Shown: in pieces, positions 21,593-23,074 of the stretch
Numbering within the stretch: position 1 is the stretch's first letter
Layout of the letters: each line of letters starts with the position of its first letter
NCBI GenBank assembly: GCA_964497475.1
Contig: CAZCDM010000019.1
Location: forward strand, 1-23,074
Length of the DNA: 23,074 nt
From: CAZCDM01 sp964497475
GTDB lineage: Bacteria > Planctomycetota > Phycisphaerae > SM23-33
Reading direction: 5' to 3'
Notes under the pieces: model-generated
Databases searched by the model: none
Told to the model about the DNA's origin: nothing
What the model saw: the letters and a program-made list of their open reading frames with translations, nothing else
Program-made: the position numbers and the translations under genes

Positions 21593-21694
21593 TTCGCCTT
21601 ACTAATCCTGCCCCATGTGGTGGCCGAAGTAGACAATGACCCGCTGCAGACTGCGCGGGCGGCCGTTATGAATCGCCAGCCGACAGGACCCATC

Positions 21695-22450
21695 ATGCAG
21701 GAACTCCCTTTCCGACAAATCGACGAAGCCATCCGAGGCGCGGTGGAAAAAAACATTCCGCTGAGCGTGGCCTATTTCGAGGATCGCTGGTTCACCCTCC
21801 ACAGCCGATTCCAGGTACTGCAGGGTGAGCACATTCTCCTGGCGATTCCCATCGACCAGGACGATCGGCCGCATGCGTTTCAGGCGGCCGACAAGATCGG
21901 GCTGAACTTCAAACTCAAACATCACAAGTACACCGGCTCGTCGCGCGTGGTGGGCATTGTGGACGACGCCCAGGGCCAGCCCTGCCTGGCGGTCTGCTTC
22001 CCGACGCACATGCACCGCCTGCAGCGCCGCAGTTTTTCGCGCGTCGAAGTGCCCGCCGGTCGGATCGTCCGCGTGAGTGTATGGCAGGGCAGCAGTAAAA
22101 CCGAGCCGGCCGGGCCCGGCAGCGAAGACCTCGTGCTGTCTGGCGCGGTGCTGGATTTCTCGGCCGGCGGATTCCGCCTGCAGCTTTCCGAGGGCCAGCA
22201 GCCGCCCTGGCTGACCGGCCAGCCCGTCGGCGTGCGTATGCTCTTCGGGCCGGGCGAAAAGCGCATCACCGCCGACGCGGTCTTCCGCCACGTCCAGAGC
22301 GAGCCGGGAGCGGGCATCTCGCTGGGGTTCCAGTTCGTGGGCCTGGCGCAGAGTTCCTCCGGCCGGGATGCGATGCGAATCATCAGCCAGAAGATGGGTG
22401 AGTTCTCGCAGGGCTCGTCCTCGTCGCGGCGACGACGTTCGGCCTCGTAG
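21695..22450 (+). CDS. YcgR-like PilZ domain protein (c-di-GMP receptor)
   Basis: A protein of about 251 residues with the two-domain plan of YcgR. An N-terminal beta-rich domain (about 1-105) is followed by a PilZ domain (about 106-235) carrying the c-di-GMP-binding RRSFSR motif near residue 112 and DFSAGG near residue 154. YcgR proteins brake the flagellar motor when c-di-GMP is high; no flagellar gene is nearby, so the target here is open. The last 20 residues are a Ser/Arg-rich tail (SSSSRRRRSAS). The start at 21695 is preceded by AGGA seven bases away. An ATG at 21668 and a GTG at 21617 are in frame but have poorer ribosome sites. It follows the UPF0104 gene by about 100 bases. Confidence 0.85.
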   Translation: MQELPFRQIDEAIRGAVEKNIPLSVAYFEDRWFTLHSRFQVLQGEHILLAIPIDQDDRPHAFQAADKIGLNFKLKHHKYTGSSRVVGIVDDAQGQPCLAVCFPTHMHRLQRRSFSRVEVPAGRIVRVSVWQGSSKTEPAGPGSEDLVLSGAVLDFSAGGFRLQLSEGQQPPWLTGQPVGVRMLFGPGEKRITADAVFRHVQSEPGAGISLGFQFVGLAQSSSGRDAMRIISQKMGEFSQGSSSSRRRRSAS

Positions 22451-22454
22451 GGGC

Positions 22455-22483
22455 TTGTCGGTTGCGTGGACGGCGGCTATGCT
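22455..22483 (+). promoter_or_regulatory. Candidate leaderless promoter of the Ogt-type gene
   Basis: TTGTCG (22455-22460; four of six) and TATGCT (22478-22483; four of six, TANNNT) are separated by exactly 17 bases. The -10 ends nine bases before the ATG at 22493, and no ribosome site is present. Confidence 0.45.
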
Positions 22484-22492
22484 GACGCCACT

Positions 22493-23017
22493 ATGGCTCG
22501 AAGCAAATCAAACGCCACGGCATGGACGGTCTTTCCCACCGCGTGGGGCCCGATGGGCGCAGCGGCCGGGGCAGGGGGCATCTGCCGGATCGTCCTGCCG
22601 CACTATCAGCTCGACGAACTCGAGGCGTTGATGGCCTGGGAACATCCGCAGGCGTCGGCCAGTCGCGGGCCGTTCGAGTCGCTGATTGAGCAGGTGCGGG
22701 CTTACTTCAATCGCCAGCCAAGCGATTTTTCCTCTCTCCCGCTCGACTTGCCTGGCCCGGGGACCTTTGCGGGCAAGGTCTATCGCGCCTGCGCTGCCAT
22801 CCCTTTCGGCCAGACGCGAAGCTATCGCGAGCTGGCCCTGGAGATCGCTCGCCCCGATGCAGCCCGGGCGGTCGCGACGACCATGGGCAAGAACTCTCTG
22901 CCGCTGGTGATTCCGTGTCATCGGGTGATCTACTCCGACGGCCGGGCCGGCGGGTTTTCTGCCGAGGGGGGGACGGACCTCAAGCAACGCATGTTGGCGC
23001 ACGAGGCAGGGCGCTGA
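22493..23017 (+). CDS. ogt: Methylated-DNA--[protein]-cysteine S-methyltransferase (Ogt type)
   Basis: A 174-residue suicide repair protein that takes the alkyl group from O6-alkylguanine onto its own cysteine. The acceptor is C142 in LVIPCHRVI. The preceding helix-turn-helix segment, FGQTRSYRELALEIARPDAARAVATTMGKNSLP, includes the arginine-finger region, and GGFSAEGGTDLKQRML closes the family pattern. The N-terminal ribonuclease-like half is short but present. No Ada-type AdaA domain is fused. The start at 22493 leaves 42 bases after the PilZ gene; a GTG/ATG further up gives a nine-residue extension with no support. The last 57 bases of the window after this gene hold nothing I can name apart from a weak AT-rich hairpin. 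Confidence 0.93.
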   Translation: MARSKSNATAWTVFPTAWGPMGAAAGAGGICRIVLPHYQLDELEALMAWEHPQASASRGPFESLIEQVRAYFNRQPSDFSSLPLDLPGPGTFAGKVYRACAAIPFGQTRSYRELALEIARPDAARAVATTMGKNSLPLVIPCHRVIYSDGRAGGFSAEGGTDLKQRMLAHEAGR

Positions 23018-23074
23018 GAGGAATGGCACTGCCGTGATTTTGTGTTTACAAAACCCCTCCGGCGGCAAAGGGTA

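Noticed and set aside
23038..23053. TTTTGT-GTTT-ACAAAA as a terminator after the Ogt-type gene
   Set aside because: The stem has almost no GC pairs and is not followed by a T-run; too weak to call.

Overview
The window looks like a chromosomal stretch of a GC-rich member of the Planctomycetota, most probably near the class Phycisphaerae. This is inferred from the protein mix: a bacterial DNA topoisomerase VI B subunit, several unfamiliar lipoproteins, a lipoprotein with a Thr/Gln/Pro-rich tail, and intergenic DNA crowded with palindromic repeats. No rRNA, tRNA, CRISPR array, phage gene or transposase was seen. Twenty protein genes cover most of the window.

Layout. 1-51: right end of a dispersed palindromic element. 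41-2112 (minus): topoisomerase VI B followed by a two-helix membrane protein whose stop codon lies inside that element. 2113-2832: about 700 bases without a gene, holding a train of hairpins. 2833-4892 (minus): a DUF502 membrane protein, then, upstream of a clear terminator, two lipoprotein genes read from a good sigma70-like promoter. 4935-5836 (minus): two overlapping CxxCxxCC proteins of the YkgJ type. 5913-7418 (minus): a phosphodiesterase-like lipoprotein, divergent from a zinc-type dehydrogenase (7439-8743, plus). 8748-8908: a complete 161-base palindromic element with a possible 4-base target duplication, lying between the dehydrogenase stop and purE. 8950-16925 (plus): purE, a NodU-type carbamoyltransferase, YjbQ overlapping a THUMP-like methyltransferase, a SpoIIE-type phosphatase and a large secreted S41 protease. 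16926-17241: a second hairpin-rich gap. 17242-20260 (minus): an operon for a quaternary-amine/glycine-betaine type ABC transporter (ATPase, fused permease and binding protein) plus a MarC family protein. 20363-23017 (plus): a UPF0104/LPG-synthase-like membrane protein, a YcgR-like PilZ protein and an Ogt-type DNA repair methyltransferase.

Most genes are housekeeping or envelope functions that do not form one pathway. The clear functional units are the ABC transporter operon, the lipoprotein pair, the YkgJ pair and the YjbQ-methyltransferase pair.

The less expected content is outside the genes. It comprises a MITE-like palindromic element present in one complete and one partial copy, several families of hairpin repeats (one with paired compensatory changes), two adjacent heptamer arrays with unrelated units, and a recurring layout in which genes lacking a Shine-Dalgarno sequence have a TANNNT box 6-9 bases before the start codon, suggesting leaderless transcripts. 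No complete, clearly new multi-gene system was found.
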